Assembly: GCF_000701365.1 (NCBI RefSeq)
Contig: NZ_JNIK01000015.1
Location: forward strand, 124,001-188,000
DNA: 64,000 bases
DNA from: Blastococcus sp. URHD0036
Lineage (GTDB): Bacteria; Actinomycetota; Actinomycetes; Mycobacteriales; Geodermatophilaceae
Direction of reading: 5' to 3'
A program made the position numbers and the translations under genes. Position 1 is the stretch's first letter. Every line of letters starts with the position of its first letter. Positions 7,619 to 15,943 of the stretch are shown in pieces. The notes beneath the pieces were generated by a model that had not been told where the DNA came from, did not search any database, and was given only the letters and a program-made list of their open reading frames with translations.

Positions 7619-9169
7619 GTGCAGATCGCCGGAGTGGAGCCGATCCCCGCCGAGGTGCGGCAGCGCTACGTCGACGAGGGGCTCTGGGGCGGCCAGGGGC
7701 TGCGCGACGGCCTGGAGGCGGCCGCGGCCCGGGATCCGCAGCGGGTGGCGGTCGGCGACGGGACGACGACGTGGACCTACGCGGAGCTCGTCGCGGCGGT
7801 CGACGGCGCGGTCGGCTGCCTGGGCGGGCACGGTTGCGGGCCGGGCACCGCGGTCCTCGTGATCGCCCCGCTCGTCGCCCCCGCGGTCGCGGTCTACCAC
7901 GCGGTCCTGCGCTGCGGCGGCGTCGCGGTGATGGTCGACCGGCGGTGCGGTCGGGCCGACGTGGTCAACGCCCTCGAGGCGACCGCGGCGGAGCTGGTCG
8001 TGACCACCCCCGACCTGGCGGAGGCGCTCGGCGTCGGGGAGCTCGACGTCCCGATCGTCTCCTTCGACCACGTCCTGGAGTGCACGACGCCGTCGACCGG
8101 CTGGGTCGAGCGCGACCCCGCGCTGCCGGCCGCGATCGTGTTCACCTCGGGGACGACGAGCCGGCCGAAGGGCGTCGTGCACAGCCTCGACACCCTCCGC
8201 GCGGGCGCCCGCAACATGGCCGAGATCATGGAGGTGACCGAGCGCGACACCGCGTTCCTCTCCACCCCGCTGGCCAGCATCACCGGGCTGCTGCAGACCC
8301 ACCTCACCACCGAGCGCGGCGCCGGCCTGCTCCTGGAGGACCGCTTCGCCGCCGCCTCCTCGCTGGCCCGGCTGTGGGCGGAGGGGGCCACGATCCTGGG
8401 CGGCGCCCCGGTGATCATCGAGGAGCTGTTCACGCAGGCCGAGCGCGAGGACCTGCACGAGGTGCCGCTGCGGACGATGGCGCTGGGCGGCGCGATGATC
8501 CCGCGGGACGTCCTGGAGCTCGCCGTCGAGCGGTACGGCATCCGGCCGGTGCGCGCCTACGGGTCCTCGGAGGTCCCGATGTCGACCGGCACGCTGCCCT
8601 CCGACGAGGGGGAGGGGCGGATCGCCGACGACGGCGCCTGCGCCCGGGGCACCGAGGTGCGCATCCTCGGTGAGCAGCCCGGCGAGCTGCTGCTGCGCGG
8701 GCCCATGCGGATGCTCGGCTACCTCGACGAGGGCGACAACGCCGAGGCCTTCACCACCGGCGGCTGGTACCGCACCGGCGACCTCGGTCGCTTCGCGGAC
8801 GGCCGGCTCACCGTGACCGGGCGGCTCAAGGAGATCGTCTCCCGCAAGGGGCTCAAGATCTCGCTGACCGAGATCGACGACGTCGCCCGCCGCCTGCCCG
8901 GCGCCGAGGAGGTCGCCGCGTTCGGCGTGCCGGACCCGGAGACGGGGGAGCGGCTGGCGCTCGCCGTGGTCACCGCCGATCCCGACGCGGTCACCTTCGA
9001 CGGCGTCACCGGATGGCTGCTCGACGCCGGCCTGGCCAAGTGGAAGCTGCCCGAGCAGGTCGTCGTCCGGGGCCGGCCGCTGCCGCGCACGGAGAGCGGC
9101 AAGGTGCAGCGCCGGCTGCTGGCGGACGGCACCGAGGGCCGGACGCTGCTGGCCCCGCGGCTGAGCTGA
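7619..9169 (+). CDS. AMP-forming acyl-CoA synthetase/ligase
   Basis: 516 residues from the GTG at 7619, which has AGGAGG six bases upstream; the ATG at 7601 overlaps the transferase stop but would place that site inside the gene. ANL-superfamily motifs in order: the P-loop FTSGTTSRPKG (about 178), AYGSSEVP, YRTGDLGR (about 388), SRKGLKIS and the C-terminal RTESGKVQRR catalytic lysine. It makes acyl-adenylate and then acyl-CoA from an acid, ATP and CoA. The C-terminal hairpin at 9200-9223 ends the operon. Confidence 0.88.
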   Translation: MQIAGVEPIPAEVRQRYVDEGLWGGQGLRDGLEAAAARDPQRVAVGDGTTTWTYAELVAAVDGAVGCLGGHGCGPGTAVLVIAPLVAPAVAVYHAVLRCGGVAVMVDRRCGRADVVNALEATAAELVVTTPDLAEALGVGELDVPIVSFDHVLECTTPSTGWVERDPALPAAIVFTSGTTSRPKGVVHSLDTLRAGARNMAEIMEVTERDTAFLSTPLASITGLLQTHLTTERGAGLLLEDRFAAASSLARLWAEGATILGGAPVIIEELFTQAEREDLHEVPLRTMALGGAMIPRDVLELAVERYGIRPVRAYGSSEVPMSTGTLPSDEGEGRIADDGACARGTEVRILGEQPGELLLRGPMRMLGYLDEGDNAEAFTTGGWYRTGDLGRFADGRLTVTGRLKEIVSRKGLKISLTEIDDVARRLPGAEEVAAFGVPDPETGERLALAVVTADPDAVTFDGVTGWLLDAGLAKWKLPEQVVVRGRPLPRTESGKVQRRLLADGTEGRTLLAPRLS

Positions 9170-9199
9170 CCCCCCTCACGGTGAGAGTGAGATGACGCA

Positions 9200-9223
9200 G
9201 CCCCAGCGCCGCGCCGCTGGGGC
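9200..9223 (+). terminator. GC-rich hairpin after the ligase gene
   Basis: GCCCCAGCG and CGCTGGGGC form a 9-bp stem around a 6-base loop, 30 bases after the ligase stop and before the convergent GNAT gene. No T tract, as is common in GC-rich actinobacteria; it may stop transcription from both sides. Confidence 0.6.
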
Positions 9224-9244
9224 GCCGGGGACAGCACTCCGCTG

Positions 9245-9856
9245 TCAGCGGGGGTCTCGCCACATCGGGGTCATGGGCGGGCAGCCGGGCGGCACGTCGA
9301 GGGTGCCCTGTGCGACGAAGCCGTGGCGCCGGTACAGCGGGAGGTTCCGCTCGCAGGTCGACTCGAGGTAGGCGGGGACCTGCTCGGCGTCGCAGCGGCT
9401 GAGAACCGCTTGCAGGAGGGCGCTGCCGAGTCCTTCCCCCTGCCGCGGCGGCAGCGTGCCGGCGTAGTACAGGTACCAGTGCGGCGGCAGCTCGCGGTGG
9501 TGGGCGAACATGGCCGCCCGCAACCGCTGGAAGACGCGCATCCGGCGGCCGCCGATCCTCAACCAGGCCGGCGTCTCGCGGAGGTCGTCCCAGGGGGTCG
9601 GCCTCCAGTGTCCGGGCGGGAACCAGACCGCGGCGGCGTCCCCGTCGGCCATGGTCCACAGGCCACCGTGGGCGAGGCTGCGCGCGCTGTCGACGGCGAA
9701 GACCCGGCGCCTGCGCTCGTCGCGTGAGCGCACACCTGGGGGCAACAGGTGGCAGAACACCGGGTCGTCGGCGAAAGCAGCCGCCAGGGTCCGGGACAGC
9801 CGGTCGACGTCCGCGGCCGTGGCGGGACGGACGGAGGGCCGGCCGTGTTCGGTCAT
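9245..9856 (-). CDS. GNAT-family N-acetyltransferase
   Basis: 203 residues. VRPATAADVDRLSRTLAAAFADDPVF opens the fold, and the acetyl-CoA loop reads RQGEGLGSALLQAV (about 138-150), followed by YLESTCERNLPLYRRHGF. The fold transfers an acetyl group from acetyl-CoA to an amine; the substrate is unknown. It is a single gene on the minus strand with no overlap to neighbours and may not belong to the catabolic island. Start ATG at 9856. Confidence 0.83.
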   Translation of the reverse strand: MTEHGRPSVRPATAADVDRLSRTLAAAFADDPVFCHLLPPGVRSRDERRRRVFAVDSARSLAHGGLWTMADGDAAAVWFPPGHWRPTPWDDLRETPAWLRIGGRRMRVFQRLRAAMFAHHRELPPHWYLYYAGTLPPRQGEGLGSALLQAVLSRCDAEQVPAYLESTCERNLPLYRRHGFVAQGTLDVPPGCPPMTPMWRDPR

Positions 9857-9964
9857 GCCGGGAGCGTCCTCGCTGACCGGCCACTGCGGCAGGGATCTCG
9901 CCCCGCCATCGTCAGCCGGGACATCCGGCCGCGATCACACCTGCACCGTGAGGGGGGCTGACGC

Positions 9965-10387
9965 TCAGGTGCGCTGGGACTCCGGCGGGCGCTCCTGCAG
10001 CAGCCCGTCGTGGTCCATGAACCGCACCGTGCGGCTGAGGAAGAGCCAGCGACCGTCGACGAGGGCGACCTCGTCGTCGTAGATGGTCAGGCGACGCTCC
10101 GCGCCGTCGGCGGGGAGGAAGACGAGCTGGGAGCGGACCGTCGCGCCGTCGGCCGAGGGCGTCACCAGGCTGCGCCCGGTGAGGTGCTGGCCCTTCGGGG
10201 CGGTGGTGAACATCCGGCGCAGCTTCTCGCCGGTGAACACGCGACCGTAGGTCCGGAACTCGGCGCCCTCGGCGAACAGCGCGAGCGCCCCGTCGACGTC
10301 GTCGACGTCCAGCGTCAGGACGTAGGCCGACAGCAGGTCCTCGATGTCCTGGCGGTCCTCGGCGCTCAGCCGGCGGCCGTCAGCCAC
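9965..10387 (-). CDS. SnoaL-like / NTF2-fold protein
   Basis: 140 residues from the GTG at 10387, which overlaps the stop of the upstream enoyl-CoA hydratase in the 8-base sequence GTGGCTGA; the earlier start at 10411 would lie further inside that gene. LSAEDRQDIEDLLSAYVLTLDVDDVDGALALFAEGAEF is a typical SnoaL-like start, and DDEVALVDGRWLFLSRTV the final strand pair. Last gene of a tandem with hydratase and TetR genes on the minus strand. Probably a small dehydratase/isomerase or binding protein of the same pathway. Confidence 0.8.
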   Translation of the reverse strand: MADGRRLSAEDRQDIEDLLSAYVLTLDVDDVDGALALFAEGAEFRTYGRVFTGEKLRRMFTTAPKGQHLTGRSLVTPSADGATVRSQLVFLPADGAERRLTIYDDEVALVDGRWLFLSRTVRFMDHDGLLQERPPESQRT

Positions 10388-11159
10388 GGGACCGGGCCCG
10401 CATCGCCGCAAGCGTCTGCTGGAAGGCCGGCTCGTCGAAGGACGCGGTCTCGACCGCCAGCACGTCGTCCAGCGCGGCCTCGATCCGGGCGACGAGGGGC
10501 TGGTTGAGCACGCGGCGGGTCTCGCGCAGCGACTGCGGCGGCAGTCCCGCCAGTCGCGCGGCGAGCGCCCGCGCCTCGGCCACCACGTCGCCCTTCGGCA
10601 CGACCCGGTTGGCCAGGCCGTACTCCAGCGCCTGGGCGGCGGGCAGGCGGCCGCCGAGCAGCAGCCACTCCTTGGTCCGCTGCAGGCCCATGTTGAGCGG
10701 CCAGGTGAGGATGCCGCCGTCGCCGGCCACCAGGCCCAGGGCGACGTGCGGGTCGGCGAAGTAGGCGTCGTCGGCCATGACGACGAGGTCGGCCAGCGAG
10801 GCCAGGCTGCAGCCGAGGCCGACGGCGGGGCCGTTCACCGCGGCGACGACGGGATGCGGGAAGCCGACCATCGCGCGGACGAGGTCGCCGCCCTCTGCCA
10901 TCACCCGGGCGCGCAGCGTCGTGTCGTCGGCCAGCCGCTGGAGGAAGGCGAGGTCGCCGCCGGCCGAGAAGGCGGTGCCCGCCCCGGTGAGGACGACCGC
11001 GCGCAGCCCCGGCTGCTCGGCGAGCTCGGCCCACACGCCGGTGACGGCGGCGTGCAGCTCCTCGTCCGCGGCGTTGAGGGCGGCCGGGCGGTTCAGCGTG
11101 ACGACGGCGACGCCGTCGGCGTCGGGGGCCTCGGTCAAGACGGTCTCGCTCGGCGGCAC
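10380..11159 (-). CDS. enoyl-CoA hydratase/isomerase family protein
   Basis: 259 residues from the GTG at 11159 (GGAG five bases upstream); the longer open frame to 11297 would run through site C of the GACGTC operator family and into the regulator gene and is rejected. Crotonase motifs: LNRPAALNAADEEL, GAGTAFSAGGDLAFL and NGPAVGLGCSLASLADLV, then HVALGLVAGDGGILTWP. It hydrates or isomerises an enoyl-CoA. Translationally coupled to the SnoaL-like gene behind it. The TetR gene upstream and operator site between them suggest local control. Confidence 0.86.
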   Translation of the reverse strand: MPPSETVLTEAPDADGVAVVTLNRPAALNAADEELHAAVTGVWAELAEQPGLRAVVLTGAGTAFSAGGDLAFLQRLADDTTLRARVMAEGGDLVRAMVGFPHPVVAAVNGPAVGLGCSLASLADLVVMADDAYFADPHVALGLVAGDGGILTWPLNMGLQRTKEWLLLGGRLPAAQALEYGLANRVVPKGDVVAEARALAARLAGLPPQSLRETRRVLNQPLVARIEAALDDVLAVETASFDEPAFQQTLAAMRARSRG

Positions 11160-11184
11160 CGGAGCTCCAGGGGTCGAAATATTG

Positions 11185-11196
11185 GTCGACGTCGAC
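11185..11196. promoter_or_regulatory. GACGTC-type operator-like site C
   Basis: GTCGACGTCGAC within an AT-rich context (ATATTGG... and ...TTTAG), between the TetR gene stop and the hydratase start, at about -26 to -37 from the hydratase GTG. A TetR binding its own downstream gene would act here. Confidence 0.45.
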
Positions 11197-11227
11197 TTTA
11201 GCCGAAGGAGCCCGGGTGGGAGACCGG

Positions 11228-11869
11228 CTATGCGGCCCCGGCGGCCTTGCGGGCCTTGCGGGGGCGGTTCTCCTTGAGCCCGAGGGAGTTCGCCCACAGC
11301 AGGGTCAGCTGATCGACCGCGGTGTCCAGGTCGAGCTCGCGGTGGGCGAAGAAGAGGGTCTCGGCGAAGCGGGCCACCATGCCGCCCAGCGCCTGTGCCG
11401 CGTAGCGGGTGTCGATGCGCTCGTCGGCCAGCCCCTCGGACTGCAGGCGGGCGATGGCGGCCTCCAGGCGCGCGGCCAGCTCGTCGTCGCGCTCGGTGCG
11501 CACCCGGCGGACGTCCTCGTCGTAGCGGCTCACCTCCTCGATGACCCGCATGATGGCGGCCTCCTCGCGGTATGCCGTGAGGTAGGACCGGTTGGCCGCG
11601 CGGATGCGGTCGATCGGCCCGGTCGCGCGCTCCTCGTCGGTCTCGTCCGTGGACAGCAGCCGGACCTCGACCTCCGCGGCGATCTCGCGGAACAGCGACT
11701 CCTTGGAGTCGAAGTAGTGGTAGAAGGACCCGTGGCTGACCTCGGCCTCGGCGGCGATGTCGGAGATGCGGGCCTGCAGGAAGCCGTCGCGCTCGAACAC
11801 CCGCTTGCCGGCGTCGATGAGCCGTGCTCGGGTGCGCCGGCCCTTGGCCGAGCGGGGCTCGGACTCCAT
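11228..11869 (-). CDS. TetR-family transcriptional regulator
   Basis: 213 residues from the ATG at 11869; a GTG at 11878 with GAGGGAAG just upstream is nearly as good. The N-terminal helix-turn-helix spans TRARLIDAGKRVFERDGFLQARISDIAAEAEVSHGSFYHYFDSKESLF (about 13-60), followed by an all-helical ligand domain ending in a basic tail. TetR proteins repress until a ligand, in acyl-CoA pathways often a CoA thioester, releases them. It is upstream of the hydratase operon. It is the closest regulator to several GACGTC-type sites and so the leading candidate to bind them. Confidence 0.87.
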   Translation of the reverse strand: MESEPRSAKGRRTRARLIDAGKRVFERDGFLQARISDIAAEAEVSHGSFYHYFDSKESLFREIAAEVEVRLLSTDETDEERATGPIDRIRAANRSYLTAYREEAAIMRVIEEVSRYDEDVRRVRTERDDELAARLEAAIARLQSEGLADERIDTRYAAQALGGMVARFAETLFFAHRELDLDTAVDQLTLLWANSLGLKENRPRKARKAAGAA

Positions 11870-12018
11870 CGACGACACCTTCCCTCGCAGCGCCCGTCGG
11901 GCGGCCGCACCGGTTCTGCGGCCTCTCGTGATCAGCTGAGCATAGGTGAGCAGCAGTGGCCGGCCCGGGCGCGCGCCGGCCGCGTCCCCTCGACGGGTGA
12001 GGTCCGACGGCGGCCCGG

Positions 12019-12996
12019 TCAGGGGCCCGCGGCCCCGTCCGCGAGGGTGAACAGCTCCGGGACGACGCCCTCGGTCCGGGCCTGGCGGCCGATCGCCACG
12101 ACCAGGTCGGCGGAGGACCCGGCCAGCTGGTCCAGTGCCATTCCCCGCTGGTGCGGCCGGTTCAGGGAGTGCTCCCAGGTGAAGCTGATCGCGCCGGTCA
12201 CCTGGATGGCGGTCTGCGCGACGGCGTGGAAGACCCGCCCGGCCATCGCCTTCACCGCGCGCGCGAGCTGCGGGTCCACCGGGCCGTTCGCCGAGCGGGC
12301 CACGGCGATGTCGAGGAGGCACGCGAGCTGGTGGCGTTCGGTCGCGGCCCAGGCCAGCAGGTGCTGCATGGCCTGGAAGCTGCTCAGCGTCCGCCCGAAC
12401 TGCGCGCGCTGCCCGGCGTAGCCGGCAGCGTCCTGCAGCAGCCGGTCGGTCAGGCCCAGCAGCTCGGCGGCGGCGCCGAGCTGGGTGCGGACGACGATCC
12501 CCTCGCGGAGCGCCCCCGCCTCCTCCTCGGCGACGACCACCCGGCACTCGGCGCCGTCGACGTCGAGCACGGTGAGGTAGTCGTCGGCGACCGGCGCGGG
12601 CGGCGTCCGCCGGGCCGCGGAGGGGTCGCCGATCGCGACGAGGCCGGCGCCGGGACGGTCCACGACGACCCGGTCCTCCGGCGTCATGCCGGGCACCGCC
12701 ACCAGCGACGAGCGGCCGACCGGGGCGCCGAACAGCGGGGCCCCGCCGTCCGGAGCGAGGGGGTCGACGCCGATGCCGGCCAGCGCCAGCAGGCCCAGGG
12801 CCGGGGTGGAGACGCAGGAGGAGCCCTGGGCCTCGAGGAACGCATACGCCGGGCGCAGGTCCCCGGCTCCGTCGGCGTAGACGTCGGTGAACCCGAACGC
12901 GTCCAGTGCCTTCGCCCCGGAATGGCGGCCCAGGATGGCGGCGGCGGCGTCCCGGAAGCCGAGGTACTCGGCCGGGCGCAGCGACGCGTCAGCCAT
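12019..12996 (-). CDS. acyl-CoA dehydrogenase-like subunit, short partner
   Basis: 325 residues; ATG at 12996 overlaps the stop of the larger subunit in ATGGCTGA. It has the acyl-CoA dehydrogenase C-terminal helical domain (LLGLTDRLLQDAAGYAGQRAQFGRTLSSFQAMQHLLA; later TGAISFTWEHSLNRPHQRGM) but a shortened, divergent N-terminal and middle domain. Pairs like this, one longer and one shorter and encoded side by side, form the heteromeric acyl-CoA dehydrogenases known from cholesterol side-chain breakdown (the FadE26-27, FadE28-29 type). It likely shapes the FAD and substrate site together with the next gene's product. Confidence 0.85.
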   Translation of the reverse strand: MADASLRPAEYLGFRDAAAAILGRHSGAKALDAFGFTDVYADGAGDLRPAYAFLEAQGSSCVSTPALGLLALAGIGVDPLAPDGGAPLFGAPVGRSSLVAVPGMTPEDRVVVDRPGAGLVAIGDPSAARRTPPAPVADDYLTVLDVDGAECRVVVAEEEAGALREGIVVRTQLGAAAELLGLTDRLLQDAAGYAGQRAQFGRTLSSFQAMQHLLAWAATERHQLACLLDIAVARSANGPVDPQLARAVKAMAGRVFHAVAQTAIQVTGAISFTWEHSLNRPHQRGMALDQLAGSSADLVVAIGRQARTEGVVPELFTLADGAAGP

Positions 12997-14149
12997 CCCG
13001 CAGCCCCAGGACGTGCCGCGCGACGGTGGTGAGCTGCATCTGCTGGCTGCCTCCGTAGATCGTGACGATGCGGGAGAAGAGGTACTCCTGCTGTTGCAGG
13101 ACCTCCGCCGGCGAGTCGGCGGGCAGCGCGACGCGCACGCCGTCGACCTCCCGGAGCAGGTCGAACAGCGACTGCTCGGTGCGCGTCATCAGCAGCTTGT
13201 TGAACGCCGCCTCGGGGCCCAGCTCCGCGCCGTCGGCAGCACGGCTGAGCAGCCGCGCCGCGGCGGCGCGGACGCCGGCGAGCTGGAGGACGACGGCCCC
13301 CAGTTGCCGGTCGGAGTCCTCGGCCATCACCTCGGTGCCGGCGGTCAGCCAGTGCCGGAAGGCGCAGTGGCGCAGCCACGACAGCGTCCCGCGCTCCCGG
13401 GCGAGCAGGTACAGGGCGACGTTCCAGCCGCCGCCGACCTCGCCCACGAGCTGGGCCGCCGGGACGCGGACGTCGGTGAAGTGCACCTGGGCCAGCTCGT
13501 CGGTCCCGTTGGCCTGCCGGATCGGATGCACCTCGACGCCGGGGGAGGAGAGGTCGATCGCGATCATCGTGAGCCCCCGGTGCCGCTCCTCGGCGGTGCC
13601 GGTGCGCACGAGCGCGAGGCACCAGTGCGCCCACTTCGACCACGTGGTCCAGATCTTCCCGCCGTTGACCACGAAGTCGTCGCCGTCGCGCACCGCGCGG
13701 GTGCGCAGCGACGCGAGGTCCGAACCGGCCTCGGGCTCGGAGAAGCCTTGCGACCAGGAGCGGGAACCGTCGAGGAAGGACGGGACGACGGACCGCACGA
13801 ACTCCGTTTCCGCGAAGCGCACCAGCGTGGGAGCGATGATCTCGAGGTGCTCGAACACCGTCGGGCCGGACCAGCCCGCGCGGAACAGCTCCTCGGTCAC
13901 GACGGAGCGGTGCAGGATCGAGCCACCCAGCCCGCCGGCCTCCTCCGGCCAGCCGGCGAGGCCCCATCCGTGCTCGCAGAGCAGCCGCCGGAGGGCGCGG
14001 GCGTTGTCCACCCGCAGGTCGTAGTCGCTGTGCTCGGCCAGGAGCGGCGCCACGACGGCCGACTCCTCCGTCAGCCAGTCGCGGAACCGGGCCGCGAAGC
14101 CGGCGAGGTCCCCGTCCTGCGACAGGTCCCCTGGTCCTCGTGCGGCCAC
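12989..14149 (-). CDS. acyl-CoA dehydrogenase, large partner of a heteromeric pair
   Basis: 386 residues from the GTG at 14149, preceded by AAGGAGGG. Standard layout: N-terminal helices, the FAD/substrate strand GFSEPEAGSDLASLRTRAVRDGDDFVVNG with ...KIWTTWSKWAHWCL, and the C-terminal helical domain. The motif after the last helices is IYGGSQQMQ, where the common GGSSE glutamate is replaced, as is usual when the partner supplies part of the site. It dehydrogenates a bulky acyl-CoA. Transcription starts in the divergent gap with the DUF35 gene, where site D lies just after a possible -10 (TACACT on the minus strand). Confidence 0.87.
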   Translation of the reverse strand: MAARGPGDLSQDGDLAGFAARFRDWLTEESAVVAPLLAEHSDYDLRVDNARALRRLLCEHGWGLAGWPEEAGGLGGSILHRSVVTEELFRAGWSGPTVFEHLEIIAPTLVRFAETEFVRSVVPSFLDGSRSWSQGFSEPEAGSDLASLRTRAVRDGDDFVVNGGKIWTTWSKWAHWCLALVRTGTAEERHRGLTMIAIDLSSPGVEVHPIRQANGTDELAQVHFTDVRVPAAQLVGEVGGGWNVALYLLARERGTLSWLRHCAFRHWLTAGTEVMAEDSDRQLGAVVLQLAGVRAAAARLLSRAADGAELGPEAAFNKLLMTRTEQSLFDLLREVDGVRVALPADSPAEVLQQQEYLFSRIVTIYGGSQQMQLTTVARHVLGLRDG

Positions 14150-14180
14150 GCAGCCCTCCTTCGGACACCACCAATCGATA

Positions 14181-14192
14181 TTGACGTCAGTG
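14181..14192. promoter_or_regulatory. GACGTC-type operator-like site D
   Basis: TTGACGTCAGTG in the divergent gap between the dehydrogenase pair and the DUF35-thiolase operon. On the minus strand a TTGTCC..18..TACACT promoter-like pair ends where the site begins, the same arrangement as at site E. Confidence 0.45.
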
Positions 14193-14243
14193 TAGGATTT
14201 TGCTGACCGCCAGGACAAGCACGACGTCGAGAGTGGAGGCGCG

Positions 14244-14714
14244 GTGGCCGGCGAACCGATCGCTGAGGGACTGTTCACCTGGCCCAGCGACCAGCCCCGG
14301 CTCATCGGGGGGCGGTGCGGCGAGTGCGACGCGGTCAGCTTCCCCCGGCGGCACGGGTGCCCCCGGTGCGGCGCGGTCGCGGTGACCGAGGAGCTGCTCG
14401 GGCGCGAGGGGACTCTGTGGACCTGGACGTCCCAGGGCTTCGCCCCGAAGGAGCCGTTCAACGGCAACGTGACGGTCGGGGCGCAGCACGCGCCGTGGTT
14501 CGTCGGGCTGGTGGAGATCCCCGGTGAGCTGCGGATCGAGGCGCTGCTGGTCGGCGTGACGCCCGAGACCATCGAGATCGGCATGCCCGTGCACCTGGTG
14601 GTGGTGCCCTGGCGGGTGGACGACGAGGGGCGCGAGACCGTCACCTTCGCGTTCGCGCCGGGCGCGGCCGGGCAGGCGGCCCACGACGGTGGAGGGGTGG
14701 CAGCAGGTGTCTGA
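14244..14714 (+). CDS. DUF35 (rubredoxin-like zinc ribbon + OB-fold) acyl-CoA-binding protein
   Basis: 156 residues from the GTG at 14244 with GGAGG upstream. Two Cys-x2-Cys pairs, CGEC (about 26-29) and CPRC (about 39-42), form the zinc ribbon, followed by an OB fold (GTLWTWTSQGFAPK...). DUF35 proteins partner thiolase-fold enzymes; in steroid breakdown the ChsH2 DUF35 part holds the aldol lyase Ltp2, and in other pathways it aids acetyl transfer. The stop overlaps the thiolase start (GTGTCTGA), so the two are co-translated and most likely form one complex. Confidence 0.88.
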   Translation: MAGEPIAEGLFTWPSDQPRLIGGRCGECDAVSFPRRHGCPRCGAVAVTEELLGREGTLWTWTSQGFAPKEPFNGNVTVGAQHAPWFVGLVEIPGELRIEALLVGVTPETIEIGMPVHLVVVPWRVDDEGRETVTFAFAPGAAGQAAHDGGGVAAGV

Positions 14715-15852
14715 CGTCGCGATCATCGGGGTGGGTCTGCACCCCTTCGGCCGGTATCCCGGCAAGTCCGCGCTGACCATGGGCGCCGAGGCGGCCCGGC
14801 TGGCGCTCGCCGACGCGGGCCTCGCGTGGCCCGACGTCGACTTCGCCGTCGGCGGCAGCTTCGAGGTGGACCAGCCCGACGCGGTGGTGGCCGAGCTCGG
14901 CATGACGGGGCTGCCGTTCACCAACGTCTACAACGGCTGCGCGACCGCGGGCAGTGCCCTCGCTCTCGCCGCCCAGCAGATCCGGCTGGGGGAGCACCGG
15001 ATCGGTCTGGTGCTGGGCCTGGACAAGCACGAAGGCGGGGCGTTCACCGCCGACCCGACGGCCTACGCCTGCCCGGCCTGGTACGGCGAGATGGGCCTGT
15101 TCCTGACGACGAAGTTCTTCGGGATGAAGATCAACCGCTACATGCACGACCACGGGATCACGCAGCAGACGCTGGCCCGGGTCGCCGCCAAGGCCTACGC
15201 CAACGGGGCCGTCAACCCCACCGCGTTCCGGCGCACGGCGCTCAGCGAGGAGGAGATCCTCTCCTCCCGGATGCTGAACTTCCCGCTCACCCAGTACATG
15301 TTCTGCTCGCCGGACGAGGGAGCGGCCGCCGTGGTCGTCTGCGACGCCGACATCGCCCGCCGGTACACCGACACCCCGGTCTACCTCCGCAGCGTGGTGA
15401 CCCGCACGCGGCGGTACGGCGCGTTCGAGGTGCACACCCCGTCCGCCGCGCTGGAGCACGTGCCCGCGCCCACCGTCGAGGCGGCCCGGGCGGCCTACGA
15501 GGCGGCCGGCATCGGTCCCGAGGACGTCCAGATCGCGCAGCTGCAGGACACCGACGCGGGCAACGAGGTCATGCACATGGCCGAGGTCGGACTGTGCGCC
15601 GACGGCGAGCAGAACGAGCTGATCGCGGCCGGGGCGACGACGATCACCGGCTCCCTCCCGGTGAACACCGACGGTGGGCTGATCGCGAACGGCGAACCGG
15701 TGGGGGCCTCGGGGCTCCGCCAGGTGCACGAGCTGGTGACGCAGATGCGGGGCCGGGCCGGCGACCGGCAGGTGCCGTCGGTGCCCCGGGTCGGGCTGGC
15801 CCAGCTGTACGGCGCGCCGGGGGTCGCCGCCGTCTCGATCCTGACGACCTGA
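14707..15852 (+). CDS. SCP2/Ltp-type thiolase-fold protein, probable C-C lyase
   Basis: 381 residues from the GTG at 14707; an in-frame GTG at 14689 is possible. The first thiolase motif is intact (NGCATAGSAL, Cys78). However, the histidine of the HDCF motif is replaced (QLQDTDAGNEVMHMAE), and GHPxGAtG reads GEPVGASG. Two of the usual catalytic residues are therefore gone. Known Ltp-type proteins paired with DUF35 act as retro-aldolases rather than thiolases, and this pair may do the same, releasing a short acyl-CoA from a beta-hydroxy intermediate. Whether Cys78 still works is open. Confidence 0.86.
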   Translation: MSDVAIIGVGLHPFGRYPGKSALTMGAEAARLALADAGLAWPDVDFAVGGSFEVDQPDAVVAELGMTGLPFTNVYNGCATAGSALALAAQQIRLGEHRIGLVLGLDKHEGGAFTADPTAYACPAWYGEMGLFLTTKFFGMKINRYMHDHGITQQTLARVAAKAYANGAVNPTAFRRTALSEEEILSSRMLNFPLTQYMFCSPDEGAAAVVVCDADIARRYTDTPVYLRSVVTRTRRYGAFEVHTPSAALEHVPAPTVEAARAAYEAAGIGPEDVQIAQLQDTDAGNEVMHMAEVGLCADGEQNELIAAGATTITGSLPVNTDGGLIANGEPVGASGLRQVHELVTQMRGRAGDRQVPSVPRVGLAQLYGAPGVAAVSILTT

Positions 15853-15881
15853 GCGCCCCGGGGCCGGGACCCCCCGGGCCC

Positions 15882-15911
15882 TTGACGCCGTCGAGGGCAC
15901 GCACCTATTTT
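15882..15911 (+). promoter_or_regulatory. promoter of the LLM-MaoC-lyase operon
   Basis: TTGACG (15882-15887), an 18-base spacer, then TATTTT (15906-15911). This is the best sigma-70-like promoter in the island. The next operator-like site begins at the last base of the -10, where a bound repressor would block initiation. Confidence 0.6.
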
Positions 15912-15927
15912 CGACGTCGACGTCAGT
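15911..15927. promoter_or_regulatory. GACGTC-type operator-like site E
   Basis: TCGACGTCGACGTCAGT, directly downstream of the -10 element and 16 bases before the ATG of the LLM oxidoreductase. Its position at the expected transcription start supports a repressor site. Confidence 0.5.
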
Positions 15928-15943
15928 ATGGGAGGCCGGGGAC

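Noticed and set aside
11160-11297. Longer N-terminus for the enoyl-CoA hydratase, starting in the TetR gene.
   Set aside because: It would translate the operator-like site and the TetR tail; the GTG at 11159 has a ribosome site and fits the family length.
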